Origin: Arion vulgaris | Lineage: Eukaryota; Mollusca; Gastropoda; Stylommatophora; Arionidae | Reading direction: 5' to 3' | DNA length: 64,000 bases | NCBI GenBank assembly: GCA_020796225.1 | Contig: CM036762.1 | Coordinates: forward strand, 15,457,786-15,521,785 | Shown here: positions 42,251 through 53,235 of the stretch, piece by piece | Position numbering within the stretch: position 1 is the first letter of the stretch | How the letters are laid out: every line of letters begins with the position of its first letter | Program-made: the position numbers and the translations under genes | The notes under the pieces: generated by a model | Seen by the model: the letters and a program-made list of their open reading frames with translations, nothing else | Databases searched by the model: none | What the model was told of the DNA's origin: nothing

Positions 42251-42522
42251 AGAAATCGGATGGGCTCACTTGTAGGTGCATAACTGGCACAACGTACAAT
42301 CGCTCTTATGCTCAGATCACATACAAATCACAAAGAGTGGTTTAACAAGTGGTCGACATGGAGCGTTCGAAGAAGTCTATATATTAAATCGTGTCGCTTG
42401 TATAAACGTCACTGTCGTTTGTAGCTCACACAGAAGTCTTTGTAGCTTTCTGTCCAGTGTTGTTTCACTATACCAGTGAGTTGGCCTCTGTGTATCATAT
42501 ATAGTTGTGCTAAGTTATATGA

Positions 42523-42745
42523 GAGGAGCGTTTGGCCGAATGGGTTAGAGCGCGGCTCCCATACAGGAGACCCGTGTTCAATTCACGGTAAGGCCAAGGA
42601 TATTTTTCTGTTGTGGGCATAAATCAAAAATCCTAACCCGAACAGCTCCTTGGCGACTGCACTAGCCATGCAGCTATTATTTTCCTTAGGGTCTCGTCCT
42701 ACTTGTCCTACACCGCCCTAAAAAGCGGTACAACAGGCAGTAACG
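42523..42745 (+). mobile_element. SINE-Q, tRNA-headed, single copy in window
   Basis: GGAGCGTTTGGCCGAATGGG and GTGTTCAATTCACGG form A and B boxes, with a folding T-arm (CCGTG/CACGG). The anticodon arm does not fold well and an unrelated body of about 150 bp follows, so it is read as a SINE head and not a tRNA gene. Confidence 0.6.
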
Positions 42746-42756
42746 ATATTTGTTGT

Positions 42757-43005
42757 CTTCTTCTTCGCGTTCGTTCTTTACGACCAATTGTAATCACTCT
42801 TTGTGATATGTTTGATCTTTGCCAAGAACGTGTATACGTTGCACATTGGTTTGGTAGGCCCTAAACGCATAGACTTCTACACGTTTAGGACATGTGCATC
42901 CGATTTCAACCAACCCTCCTTAGTCGCCTCTTACGACATGCGTAGCAGGTAACAGTGGTTCTATTCTGTATACCCCAAATTTGGGCCCCGGTAACCACTC
43001 GGGCG
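42757..43005 (-). mobile_element. SINE-B, full length (249 bp), 12-bp target duplication
   Basis: GATATTTGTTGT / GATATTTATTGT at 42745-42756 and 43006-43017. The 5' end on the minus strand is CGCCCGAGTGGTTACCGGGG. Confidence 0.92.
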
Positions 43006-43079
43006 GATATTTATTGTGTTTTTAAGGACATATGGAAGATTGTATTGAAAGCAGGATGAGTAAATTTGAAGCAGGATCA

Positions 43080-43376
43080 GATGTTAAGAATCTATCTATA
43101 TCCTCTTCATGTCCCGATTGACACATACGGCTTCCACAAGAAGAGACTTCCACTGTTGCCGTTCTGCTGCCTTTCTACCAACCGTCTCTCACGTCAGGCC
43201 ACACTCCTTCAACTCTCTCTCCACCGTTCTTCTCCATGTTTCCTTCGGACGTCCAGGCCTTCTCTTCCCATCCTGTCGTGGCCAATGCCCCCACTGGCAT
43301 ACGACATACATGTCCAAACCACCTCCATCTTCGTCTCTTAATGATGGTCTCCAGGGATGCACATTCTTCGATGTTA
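43080..43376 (-). mobile_element. RTE-type LINE C-terminus
   Basis: The minus strand reads TIIKRRRWRWFGHVCRMP with frameshifts, and the nucleotide pattern continues to GTGGAAGCCGTATGTGTCAAT. A shorter relative of its 3' part lies at 61300-61445. Confidence 0.6.
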
Positions 43377-43407
43377 AGAATACTGCCGTATAAATACTAG
43401 CGAGTTA

Positions 43408-43545
43408 CCCATGAAGTCGGAGAAGGGACGCCTGTATGATCATGAGGAAAGCCTACCTTCACGTAAAAAACATTCAGAAGCGTTATATACCAAGCACACT
43501 GACTACGCCTGAATTCCAAGCGGGAGAACAAAGAAGACGATTACG
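43408..43545 (+). mobile_element. SINE-K copy
   Basis: ATGAAGTCGGAGAAGGGACG, ACACTGACTACGCCTGAATT and GGGAGAACAAAGAAGACG. Confidence 0.72.
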
Positions 43546-44016
43546 AATGAAAAGAATACATGAAAATACATCGGGTTTTTTTTTAACACGGAAACTGTCA
43601 CTAAAGTGCTTGCCTCGGAACCCAACGAGACTGGGATCATCACTTTCTTCAATTAGGTACGCTGTAGTCGAACTAGATATTAGTAAATAACTGGTTCCCT
43701 GATTTAGGAAAGGAAATCTACCGAGGTTGAAAACTGATCATCCCACACACTGAACCTTTGGGGGTCTATGGATTAACTGAAGAGAATCATAATAGTTCAT
43801 TTAAGCTATTAGTATTGCGATCTGATGACTGATAGAGAAACGACGAATAAGAAGAGCACTCACAGATCCGCTCCGGCGACGGTTCCTAATTCCTCCCAAG
43901 ATAGTCAACGTACCCATTTACAACTGAGTAGACTGCGAAATTGACCCTAACAAAAAACGAACCCCATAGATGAATAATTGATTGCAGTGTTCCACGATTG
44001 TTCCCCTATTCTCTTC
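43546..44016. other. intergenic stretch, nothing recognised
   Basis: No gene or recognised repeat; short poly-T at about 43576. Confidence 0.4.
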
Positions 44017-44835
44017 TGAAAGTGTACAGACATGTAAAAATCACCTTGTGTGGAATTATACAGACAAGTAGAAATCACCTTTTATGAAAGTGTACAGACA
44101 TGTAGAAATTACCTTGTGTGAAAAAAAGTGTACAGACAAGCAGAAATTACCTTGTGTGAAAGTGTACAGACATGTAGAAATCACCTTGTGTGGAATTATA
44201 CAGACAAGTAGAAATCACCTTTTATGAAAGTGTACAGACATGTAGAAATCACCTTTTATGAAAGTGTACAGACATGTAGAAATTACCTTTTATGAAAGTG
44301 TACAGACAAGTAGAAATCACCTTTTATGAAAGTGTACAGACATGTAGAAATCACCTTTTATGAAAGTGTACAGACAAGTAGAAATCACATTGTGTGAAAG
44401 TGTACAGACATGTAGAAATCACATTGTGTGAAAGTGTACAGACATGTAGAAATCACATTGTGTGAAAGTATACAGACAAGTAGAAATCACATTGTGTGAA
44501 AGTGTACAGACATGTAGAAATCACATTGTGTGAAAGTGTACAGACAAGTAGAAATCACATTGTGTGAAAGTGTACAGACATGTAGAAATCACATTGTGTG
44601 AAAGTGTACAGACAAGTAGAAATCACATTGTGTGAAAGTGTACAGACATGTAGAAATTGCCTTGTGTGAAAGTGTACAGACATGTAGAAATTACCTTGTG
44701 TGAAAGAAAGTGTACAGACAAGTATAACTCACCTTGTATGGAATTATACAGACAAGTAGAAATCACATTGTGTGAAAGTGTACAGACAAGTAGAAATCAC
44801 ATTGTGTGAAAGTGTACAGGCATGTAAAAATAACT
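44017..44835. repeat. 34-bp satellite, about 24 units
   Basis: Unit GTGTACAGACA(TG/AG)TAGA then AATCAC(A/C)TTGTGTGAAA. TG and AG variants tend to alternate, so part of the array has a 68-bp higher-order period. It ends about 1 kb upstream of the Frizzled start codon. Confidence 0.95.
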
Positions 44836-45186
44836 ATATTTATAAAGTATATTTTGTAGCCAATACGTGTCAGAAATCTCTAGCTCCTTAGCGTTCCGAA
44901 CTTCTCATATTTCTCCATGCCCAATTTTCATTTGAAACACGCTACACTGGTTTCTGCTTTTTCTGCTGTGTTTGTAGATTGTTCTTCTAGTTATTTCCGT
45001 CATCCCAGCACCATTCAGATTAGACCTTTTGCAATATTGCTCATGAAAAGACTGTCTGGGATCAAATGGCAGGTAATGAATAGCGCTATTATTACTGGCG
45101 CGTCGAGCAAAGGACAGGTGAGGATGGAAATAAAAAAGGACAGCACAATTTGATTGACAAGCAAACGATAATGATTGATGTATACT

Positions 45187-45345
45187 CCCATAGCGCTAGT
45201 AATCACGCTGTTGGGAGGAGCGTCTTGAAATAACTGAGTCCTGATTGGCTGCAGTGCGCGTGAACTTGTCTAGTCTACGCGAGGGGTTGAAAGTTTTGTT
45301 CGCGAGAACCACAACACTGCCATCATTCCCGATTTAACCGAGGAG
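45187..45345 (+). promoter_or_regulatory. candidate Frizzled promoter region
   Basis: A locally GC- and CpG-richer island in AT-rich DNA (GCAGTGCGCGTG, TCTACGCGAGGGG, GTTCGCGAGAACC) with an inverted CCAAT box (CTGATTGGCTG at about 45240). It sits about 600 bp upstream of the ATG. No TATA box in a fitting place. Transcription start not shown. Confidence 0.4.
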
Positions 45346-45887
45346 AAGTAAGGGTGAAGACGTCTGTGAGTGCTAGTAGTATCACAATTTCTAAACTCGG
45401 ATTTAGTTTTGGTTCTTATAGCCACTGTGTGTAAAACTTCAGTTGCATTCGCTGAATTAAACTTCAGTAGCTTTGGATTATTATATTCATATACTTGAAA
45501 GACAAACTATTTGTTGATAAGTTTTGCAATGGCAACATATATTTTGTGCTAGCTTATTACCTTCAGATTGTGTATTGAGTTGACGTTGACTAATAAAACA
45601 GTATGAAGTCACTAGGAATATTTCTTCAAAATTAACAAATGTGAATAAGAACTGGCTTTAGTAAACCACACAGATATGGTTCTGCTGTTCTCTTCTTGTT
45701 TGGAGGAAATGTTCAACCCTTGTCCCACTGAGAATGTGAGACAAGGCGTGTATTACTTACAACGGTCTGACGTATTGTTATCGTTTTCCTAGTTACATAT
45801 ACCATCTGGTGTTGTAACTACCGCCTGTCTACCTTACATATTTCAAGCAGATTCGTTACGTTAGTAGTGTCTCGTGAAGTAAGAAAA

Positions 45888-47708
45888 ATGGCAAATCGCA
45901 TTTTGTGCTATCTTTTTTTCTGTAGATTCAAAAATCAGAAGCGGGTTGTGACTGCTTCTAGTTTATTTATCTTCTTCTGTTTACTCTGCTGCGCATATGC
46001 TTCTGAATCTGTAAGGACATGTGAACCTATACGATCAAACATGTGCAAAGGTTTGGGCTATAACGTGACGGGTATGCCAAATCTAGTCGATCAACCAGAT
46101 CAGGGAGACGCTATTCTACAGTTGCAAACGTTTACCCCTTTGATTCAGTACGGCTGCTCAAGCCGTCTCAAATTTTTCTTATGCTCCGTATACGTCCCTA
46201 TGTGTACAGAAAAAGTCTTAACACCAATAGGGCCATGCAGGCCGCTTTGTGAGAGTGTCCGTGATCGGTGTAAACCTGTGCTACATGAGTTTGGTTACCC
46301 GTGGCCCGGAGCTCTCAATTGTTCCAAGTTTCCTATAGAGAATAACCATGAACATATGTGTATGGAAGGTCCAAATGATAAAGAGAATAATACAGTACCT
46401 ACATTACGACGACCAAGTCGGCCTGAACATACAACAGATTCAGCACCAAAATATGCTTCAGGTTTCAAACATTCAGACATTCCAGAAAAGAAATCTTCAG
46501 ACATGCCTAAACAAAACAGTAAACCATGTTCAGATTTAGGATATCGAAACTACAAAAAGTACACATATATCAACAGAACAGACCGCTGCGCGTTGCTATG
46601 TGATCAAAACGATGCATTCACTGATGATAATAAGTATTTTGCTAACGTCTGGATGATAGTTTGGGCAGGTCTGTGCTTCGTTTCCACTCTATTCACCATT
46701 CTGACATTTTTAATTGATTCACAACGCTTTCGTTACCCAGAGCGACCGATTATTCTGATGGCAATGTGCTATAACATATACAGTATCGCGTACATAGTTC
46801 GGCTTGTTGCCGGCCGTGATGATATAGCTTGTGACACCGAAAGTCAAAGCGGTCAGAGCATTCTTATCCAGGAAGGCTTAGAGAACACTGACTGTGCTAT
46901 CGTCTTTCTATTACTCTATTTCTTCGGAACTGCAAGCGCTTTATGGTGGGTCATACTTACTTTAACATGGTTTTTAGCAGTTGGACTGAAATGGGGACAT
47001 GAGGCTATCCAAGTCCATAGTAGTTACTTTCATTTGGCTGCCTGGGCCATACCAGCCATCAAAACTATTGTGATTCTCGTCATGAGGGATGTTGATGCCG
47101 ACGAGCTCACAGGGATATGTTACGTTGGTAGTCAGAACACTGCAACATTAATGGGCTTTGCCATAGCTCCTCTTATGGTCTACCTCATCATTGGAACATC
47201 TTTTCTAGTCGCGGGTTTTGTCTCGCTTTTCAGATCAGTACGAACTAGTGATAAAGCTACCAGTAGCAGTAGTGGTGTTGGTGCAGGAAGAGAAGAAAAG
47301 ATCGAAGCTCTTATGGTCAGGATCGGAATTTTCTCAGTATTATACACCGTACCAGCAGCTGGTGTAATCGGCTGCTTGCTGTATGAATACACATCCAGAG
47401 ATGACTGGTATTCAGCAAAGTCTAAAGCTACACCTAATATCGAGATCTTCATGCTCAAACTTTTCATGTCACTAGTTGTGGGCATTACCAGCGGGATTTG
47501 GGTATGGTCTACTAAAACCATGGGCTCGTGGCGGACTCAATTCAAGAAATTGTTTGCCCCAAGAAGAGACAGAAAGAGTATTGAATACACAGTCCCTGTG
47601 CACGAGTACCACCAAGTGCCTGCTAAAGCGAGCAGTGCATCCTCATCGAGGGCCATTCGAGCGGAAAAAACCAAACGTATAAAATCAGACAGCGAGACGA
47701 TAGTCTGA
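45888..47708 (+). CDS. FZD4: Frizzled-4-type Wnt receptor, intronless, 606 aa
   Basis: Seven-pass plasma membrane receptor for Wnt ligands, signalling through Dishevelled. The first ATG (45888; context GAAAAATGG, A at -3 and G at +4) gives 606 residues; an in-frame GTG at 45867 is not a likely start. A hydrophobic signal or anchor segment lies at about residues 23-36. The cysteine-rich domain has all ten cysteines (45, 53, 90, 99, 106, 117, 121, 128, 145, 158), with motifs [21 protein letters not shown] and [12 protein letters not shown]. Possible N-glycan sites are N59, N144 and N229. A Ser/Lys-rich linker follows, then seven membrane segments (about 251-276, 286-306, 336-360, 378-398, 421-445, 477-498, 519-541). 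The Dishevelled-binding KTMGSW is at 543-548, and the C-terminus ends SETIV, a class I PDZ ligand. The CRD looks most like Frizzled-4. The ORF is intact, with no sign of retrogene decay. Confidence 0.97.
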   Translation: MANRILCYLFFCRFKNQKRVVTASSLFIFFCLLCCAYASESVRTCEPIRSNMCKGLGYNVTGMPNLVDQPDQGDAILQLQTFTPLIQYGCSSRLKFFLCSVYVPMCTEKVLTPIGPCRPLCESVRDRCKPVLHEFGYPWPGALNCSKFPIENNHEHMCMEGPNDKENNTVPTLRRPSRPEHTTDSAPKYASGFKHSDIPEKKSSDMPKQNSKPCSDLGYRNYKKYTYINRTDRCALLCDQNDAFTDDNKYFANVWMIVWAGLCFVSTLFTILTFLIDSQRFRYPERPIILMAMCYNIYSIAYIVRLVAGRDDIACDTESQSGQSILIQEGLENTDCAIVFLLLYFFGTASALWWVILTLTWFLAVGLKWGHEAIQVHSSYFHLAAWAIPAIKTIVILVMRDVDADELTGICYVGSQNTATLMGFAIAPLMVYLIIGTSFLVAGFVSLFRSVRTSDKATSSSSGVGAGREEKIEALMVRIGIFSVLYTVPAAGVIGCLLYEYTSRDDWYSAKSKATPNIEIFMLKLFMSLVVGITSGIWVWSTKTMGSWRTQFKKLFAPRRDRKSIEYTVPVHEYHQVPAKASSASSSRAIRAEKTKRIKSDSETIV

Positions 47709-47930
47709 TCAGTATGAGTCCAGTATTAACGAACTGTAAGTGCATTAGTTGTAGTTTTACAATAACATTAGTAATATAAATTAAATTACATTATTTAGTG
47801 CCTACAACAGCTCAGGAAGACTTAACATAATGATGTTTGCACTTTAGTTTAGTAGCGTAACTTATGTTACTGTAATGTCATAGATTATTATTGCATTTCA
47901 AGTTCACGTTGTATATGTCCTTATGTTATG
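47709..47930 (+). other. presumed Frizzled 3' UTR
   Basis: AT-rich sequence after TGA at 47706-47708. No canonical AATAAA was found before the SINE-B at 47944; variants such as AATATAA (near 47774) could serve. Confidence 0.35.
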
Positions 47931-47943
47931 TTATGCGATCGAC

Positions 47944-48194
47944 CGCCCGAGTGGTTACCGGGGCCCAAATTTGGAGTGTAAAGAATAGAACCACTGTTAC
48001 CTGCCGTGCATGTCGTAAGAGGCGACTAAGGAGGTTTGGATGAAATCGGATGCATGTGTTCCAAACCTGTAGAAGTCTATGTTTAGAGGCCTACCAAACC
48101 AATGTGCAACGTATACACGTTCTTGGCAAAGATCAAACATATCACAAAGAGTGATTAAAATTAGTCGTAAAGAACGAACGCAAAGAATAAGAAG
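47944..48194 (+). mobile_element. SINE-B, full length (251 bp), perfect 11-bp target duplication
   Basis: ATGCGATCGAC at 47933-47943 and 48195-48205. Starts CGCCCGAGTGGTTACCGGGG, core GTCGTAAGAGGCGACTAAGG, ends AACGCAAAGAATAAGAAG. It inserted into a LINE-E remnant whose other side is at 48200-48305. Confidence 0.94.
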
Positions 48195-48205
48195 ATGCGA
48201 TCGAC

Positions 48206-48834
48206 GTCATGGCATATTGGATATTCCCATTCGTGCTCTGTCCTCCGCAGCATCAGCCATCTCAAAGTTCATTTGCTCACCATACCCATTAGAAGTTGAT
48301 AAGTCCTTATGTCCATAGATAAGTGGCATAATTACAACTATACGCCTAGTGCCAATTTCTCACATGTGTTAGCATTTTCACGTTCAGTCCTCGTTCAAGC
48401 TTGACAATGAATAATTTATTCATATTAATTAACATAAATGGGTTTCTTGCACCAGTGATTATATATGTTAGGTGCAAATTGTAGACTGATTAATTAATAA
48501 CGACAGTCAATGCGTTTAGCAATATTGGAATTGAATGTCTAGACTTGGAGTCACCATAGCTTCAATTTTTTTATTTTTGTTTGTTCTAAAATGTTATCTA
48601 ATTTTGTAGTTACAATATCTCCCTTTCAAGTGATACTTCCTCGTTTCCTGTGGATATCATGACCAGTACAGTGCAAGGATTTTCAAAGCCTTATTTGTTT
48701 ACCCTGAAAAAACCCCACAATTTATTACATTATGTGTCTGTTGTGATCATGGGCGTCCAAATACATTTTTCCAGAGGAGGGCAGCATGAATTTTAAAAAT
48801 GTTAGTTGATAGTTTAAAAGTAATTTCCTGACCT
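48206..48834. other. LINE-E remnant then AT-rich stretch
   Basis: 48200-48305 resembles 17740-17840 (GGCATATTGGATATTCCCATTCGTGCTC). The rest shows no feature I can support. Confidence 0.4.
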
Positions 48835-49003
48835 TTTTAGACCATGTGGGTATGACTTCACTTCACAAGTTCCAAGTGTACAGGAGGTAGGAGGGCCAAT
48901 TCATTTCCTCACGCTTGAAACGTTGAGTGTGGAATTGAAACCACAACCATCTTGTGCCTAGTCGACAGGCGAACGCTTATGCATTACGCTAATCCGTCCC
49001 ATA
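48835..49003 (-). mobile_element. SINE-I copy
   Basis: Reverse complement of 23562: TGTACAGGAGGTAGGAGGGCC, TTCATTTCCTCACGC and ACGCTAATCCGTCCC. Confidence 0.65.
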
Positions 49004-49255
49004 AGTTGATAGTTTGCTAATCGGAATGGATAAGACCAGATTTATACAAAACGTATTTTCCCGGAGGTAGCTCTCTCCTCCTTCTTAACGTATAGACTTC
49101 CATGTTTACAGCTAGATTGATATCTACTTTTTTAACACGAAATATTCGTTTCCAGCATATCATTTTTCCTTGCTGGTTAACCTTACATCTTTGAGCTATA
49201 CGCACTTAGTGAGATTTCAACTATGCCGCCCGTTACCAGGACCACCACAGTGGTT

Positions 49256-49488
49256 GCGCCCCTGTGTCACAAGGGAAGCAAAGAATAATACCACTGCGAC
49301 CTACAAAGCGTAAGAGGCAACTGATATAGGACCTAGGGATGCTACCCTAGTAAATAAAAAGCATCGCATAAATTGGATGTGCTTGTAGGCGCATAACTGG
49401 CACAACGCACGCTTGCTCTTAGGCTCAAATCACATACAAATCATACAGAGTGGTTAACAAGTGGTCGATATGGAGCGTTCGAATAAGA
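49256..49488 (+). mobile_element. SINE-A copy
   Basis: GCAAAGAATAATACCACTGC, AGCGTAAGAGGCAACTGATA, GGTTAACAAGTGGTCGATAT, end GTTCGAATAAGAATA. The head is partly degraded. Confidence 0.85.
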
Positions 49489-49528
49489 ATAGCGGGAGAA
49501 CGCAGATGAAGAATAAGAAGATCCTCCT

Positions 49529-49910
49529 CACAAACAGCATTACATACCGTCACAAACAGCATTACATACCGTCACAAACAGTATTACATACCGTCACAAA
49601 CAGCATTACATACCGTCACAAACAGTATTACATACCGTCACAAACAGTATTACATACCGTCACAAACAGTATTACATACCGTCACAAACAGTATTACATA
49701 CCGTCACAAACAGCATTACATACCGTCACAAACAGCATTACATACCGTCACAAACAGTATTACATACCGTCACAAACAGTATTACATACCGTCACAAACA
49801 GTATTACATACCGTCACAAACAGTATTACATACCGTCACAAACAGTATTACATACAGTCACAAACAGTATTACATACCGTCACAAACAGTATTACATACC
49901 GTCACAAACA
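49529..49910. repeat. 22-bp minisatellite, about 17 units
   Basis: Unit CACAAACAG(C/T)ATTACATA then CCGT, very homogeneous. Because 22 is not a multiple of 3 and no frame has a stop, a spurious 164-codon reading runs through it (49461-49955). Confidence 0.97.
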
Positions 49911-49955
49911 AGCATTTCTTCATTCTTATTCAGTGTCGTTTTTCCCCAGCGGTAG

Positions 49956-50324
49956 TCGTAATTCTGTGAAGCAATAGTTACAGTTTGTCCTCCCAGATTA
50001 GCCTACATTCTGGGCCTGCGTTCAAGGCAGATCAGTTTTGTCAACAAGAGACTTGATCAATTTTCCTATTTAACGGTTGTTAGCGAGTATTGCTGTTCAA
50101 TAGAAGTGAACCGTGAATTGACTGAATGAACAGAGGACAATTTATATTCAAGATTTTTGTATAGTGCCTAATATAGATTTGTGGGAATGCACTAGGCTCA
50201 GCTCGGGATCTTACAAAACTAGGTAGGAGTGGGGGTTACACAAAGGGAGGAGGGGGATGCCTGCCTCGGTTCTTATAAAGACCACCGCTAGACTGATGTT
50301 GCTTATACGAGGTCCCGGGGGTAA
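49956..50324. other. intergenic stretch, nothing recognised
   Basis: No gene or recognised repeat. Confidence 0.4.
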
Positions 50325-50800
50325 TTGTGTACAGGAAAGGGGAAATATGCCCTCATGAAGAGACCCCACGATACTGATTTTTTTGGGGGCGTTACAGGAA
50401 AGGAGAGGGGAAACATTCACAAGGTTATCTTAGGGACCCTAGCGAAAATGATCGAATGGAAGACTGGTGGGGTCGCAGAAAAGGTGAGAACATATTTACC
50501 CTGTTCTCTTAAGGGAAGGGACCCCGCAAGATTGGGATAGAAGGGCGTTCGCAGGAAAGGAGAAAGGGAAAATATTCAAACTGGTTTTCTTAAGGGACCC
50601 GGCAAGACTGAGCCAAGGAAGGTAAAAAGAAACATATTCCCTTGTTCTCTTAATTAAGATGACACTACAAGATTCGAATGGAAAGAAAGGGTTCGCAAGG
50701 AGAAATAAAAGGATGTGATTCTCCAGTGATTTCATCTAAGATACTCCATAAGACTGATGTAATATGGAAAGTGGGGAGGAGGGTTGCGGGAAAGGGAAAA
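50325..50800. repeat. degenerate tandem repeat, ~85-bp units
   Basis: About five diverged units with the order ACATATT..CCTTGTTCTCTTAAG, GGACCC.GCAAGA.TG and GTTCGCAGGAAAGGAGA. One strand is purine-rich. Confidence 0.6.
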
Positions 50801-51639
50801 TTACCCCCTTCTCGTTTTCCAAAAGAGTGCACCTACTTACATACCTAGTGATTTAAGTACTTGTTTGTCAACAAGCGACATAGCTCACATTCAAGAGTAT
50901 CGCATTTAAACAGTGTAAAACTAGCAACGAAATAAAAGTATGCCGTTAGTTTGCATTCCACTGAACATATATCGAATCTCAATCTATCCGCACAGCATGT
51001 CGCTCTCCGCGTCTCTTATCACACTGCATAATATCTGATTCGAGTGTACACATTTCTCTTCATACATCACACTCGGTCCGACTCAGCATAGGTTAGAAAA
51101 GAATTTAAAAAACAGTGCCGAGGAAACGAGATCGTGATCTCTCCATCTTGTCCCAGATCTTAAGTCAAGAACAGCACAATATGCCCTCACAGTTTCCCAG
51201 TATCGTTAGTTCACAGTTGCCTGTTTAGTTTTTTTGGGTGTTCGATTCTTCTTTCCCCTTCTCCCCTACCCCCAACAAAACAAAAAAACTAACCACTTCC
51301 CGACCAGAACCTCCCCACCATCACCCACCCTGACTTCGTTTCTAGGCCATTAAACTGGTAAACAGCAAACTGCAAGCGGACCGCATTTTAATGTTGGAAT
51401 CATGCAGGGTTAGCTGACGTTTATGCTGGTTTGAAACACATTACACAAAGGATAACGTGGCCGTTGTTTCTTGTTACGGCGTACAACCTTGAAATAAATA
51501 CTATTAAAATTACTACAGAAGCATCGTCATTGTTTTGTGCGCTGTCGAAATTTAAGCACCTCACCCATTCCGTTTTTACCACCCTCCTCCTCACACACGC
51601 CTCTTTCTTCCCAGTGAACATAAAATAGTACTAAAATAG
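50801..51639. other. intergenic stretch, nothing recognised
   Basis: C-rich stretch near 51250-51330, otherwise unremarkable. No gene supported. Confidence 0.4.
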
Positions 51640-51750
51640 ATATACACAGGGTTAATTGATAAGAACATCATCATTGCACTTATGTGAATAACAATGTGTG
51701 CTCCCGTATATATTTTTCTTACATAGAAAGATCTCAGCTTAAGTTTGTGG
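51640..51750 (-). mobile_element. SINE-C tail fragment
   Basis: GAACATCATCATTGCACTTATGTG, GTGTGCTCC and TTTTTCTTACATAGAAAGATCTC, the SINE-C/LINE-E 3' end on the minus strand. Confidence 0.6.
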
Positions 51751-51769
51751 CTCCATTTAGGATTCCTTT

Positions 51770-51945
51770 TCGTCCGTATAGTGCCGGGATCCGCAAGGGA
51801 ATCAAAGAATAGTACCACTGTGACCTATAAGGCATCGCAGAAATCGGATATGCTGGTCTAGTTGTGGGCGCTTAGGCTCAGATCACATACAAATCACACA
51901 GAGTGGTTAACAAGTGGCCGATATGGAGTGTTCGAAGAAGAAATT
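51770..51945 (+). mobile_element. SINE-A with internal deletion
   Basis: Head through CTATAAGGCAT then directly GCAGAAATCGGATATGC; the hairpin core and about 60 bp are missing. Ends GTTCGAAGAAGAAA. Confidence 0.85.
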
Positions 51946-51959
51946 ATGAGGATGGTAGA

Positions 51960-52215
51960 AATGTGTCAAGAGTTGTTTTTTCCCCCTACATTTAGTATTG
52001 ATTTTTGATATTATAGTAGTGTAGGACATCGGGAAAGAAGGCAAGAGGAAGACCTGAAAAAAAGATGGGTTAGATGGCATAACAGAATCATGACAAAGAG
52101 CAAAAATAACTTTCACTGAAGCCACCAGAACAGTGCAAGACAAAAACAAAAACCACGACACTGGGCAATAATCCCTTAGCAGCGTGACTACAAAGAAGAA
52201 AAGAAAACGAAGTGG
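51960..52215 (+). mobile_element. LINE 3' remnant
   Basis: GGCAAGAGGAAGACCTGAAAAAAAGATGGG encodes ARGRPEKRW; a degenerate tail with AAGAAGAAAAG follows. Confidence 0.55.
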
Positions 52216-53034
52216 CATATATAACATTTTTATCAATTGTCAACTTCAATGATTATTTTTTTCATGCTTAACTTGTACACGGGGATCTATATCTTATCGT
52301 CCAACTCCAACTAGGACATGGTGACATAAGCGCTCACTGGAAAATAGACCGATCGTTCCTACACCGTACGCGTGTCCTTTGAAGCGTGAAGCGAGTTAGG
52401 TACCTCAACGCAACAGAGACCGCCCCCGTCCCCTCCCTTATAATTCTCGTGCATATCGATCATCATGAACTTGCAGTGTTATTTGCTCATGCAGCACACA
52501 ATAACTTGGTTACCAAATTCAAATTATTTTGTTTTTTTATGCTGTTGGAGTTAATTTATATCTAATTCAAGGATTCGGTTTAATACAGTTGAGGTTGCTA
52601 TTTCTCTGACAGATGTTGATATTCCTTGTCTACCAGCAAACATGTTTGTTTTGTTATCCCTGTTGGGAAATGGTGCTGGGAGCATGCCGTGTACTTTTTC
52701 AATGTGTATATTATTTGGGCATAACATCTGTAGGTGATCTGTGTCGTGCTGTTCAACTATTTAAAATATATTTGGACGCATCTGACTGATTACTGTAGAG
52801 GCGCGGGTTAGCGTGTGACGACTGCAATAATAATAATAACACAAATAATATGAATAGTATTATTAACCGAAATAATGGTGTCTTCATTAGCAAAGTTGAT
52901 AACGCGCGCGATAGTTAGAATGTAAAAATGCCAATATTCAAGGCCAACTTGGACCAACAAATCTCCATGTGCGTGTACGGTACGCGATTGAACTACATGA
53001 AACCCTGGTCCTTTAGTCATGTCCATGCCCACCT
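52216..53034. other. intergenic stretch
   Basis: No gene seen. 52270-52330 faintly resembles the SINE-C body. Confidence 0.35.
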
Positions 53035-53235
53035 ACCTAGCGTGTTCGTGGCGCGTTGGATGACGGGTGACAAGTCCCATGTGAGTACGGTTCAATTCTT
53101 CGGGCTGGCAGAAAAGCCACAGGCTCTTCAGATTTACGGAATTCGTGGCACCGAACCGAAGGGTTACGGTGTCCGTGGCACTGAACCGAAGAGCTGAAAG
53201 CTCAAGTGCTTCTGGATCGAAAAAAGTTATGTCCA
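53035..53235 (+). mobile_element. SINE-L copy, tRNA-headed
   Basis: GTGTTCGTGGCGCGTTGGATG (A box) and TACGGTTCAATTC (B box), then a 27-bp tandem pair (CGGAATTCGTGGCACCGAAC / CGGTGTCCGTGGCACTGAAC). A reversed copy is at 62362. Confidence 0.7.

Larger units (their letters stand above)
41672..42374 (+). mobile_element. SINE-A carrying two nested insertions
   Basis: The outer SINE-A is flanked by GTC(G/T)ATATATT at 41660-41670 and 42375-42385. Its head ends at 41711, it resumes at 41885-41986, and again from about 42251. The gaps are a 173-bp insertion and an inverted SINE-A. Confidence 0.88.

Noticed and set aside
42523..42595. functional tRNA gene
   Set aside because: A and B boxes and a T-arm are present, but the anticodon arm does not pair properly and a SINE-like body follows.
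44017..44835. CRISPR-like array of 34-bp repeats
   Set aside because: Repeats are head-to-tail with no spacers.
45867..45887. Frizzled start at the in-frame GTG, seven codons upstream
   Set aside because: Eukaryotic initiation at GTG is rare, and the ATG at 45888 has a good Kozak context.
45867..47708. Frizzled as a processed retrogene
   Set aside because: No poly-A tract or flanking target duplication was found, and the ORF and all functional motifs are intact; Frizzled genes are often single-exon.
48750..48800. DNA transposon end (ATGGGCGTCCAAATAC)
   Set aside because: I could find neither a partner terminus nor a target duplication.
49529..49910. CRISPR-like repeat array
   Set aside because: Units are contiguous with no unique spacers; it is a minisatellite in an animal genome.
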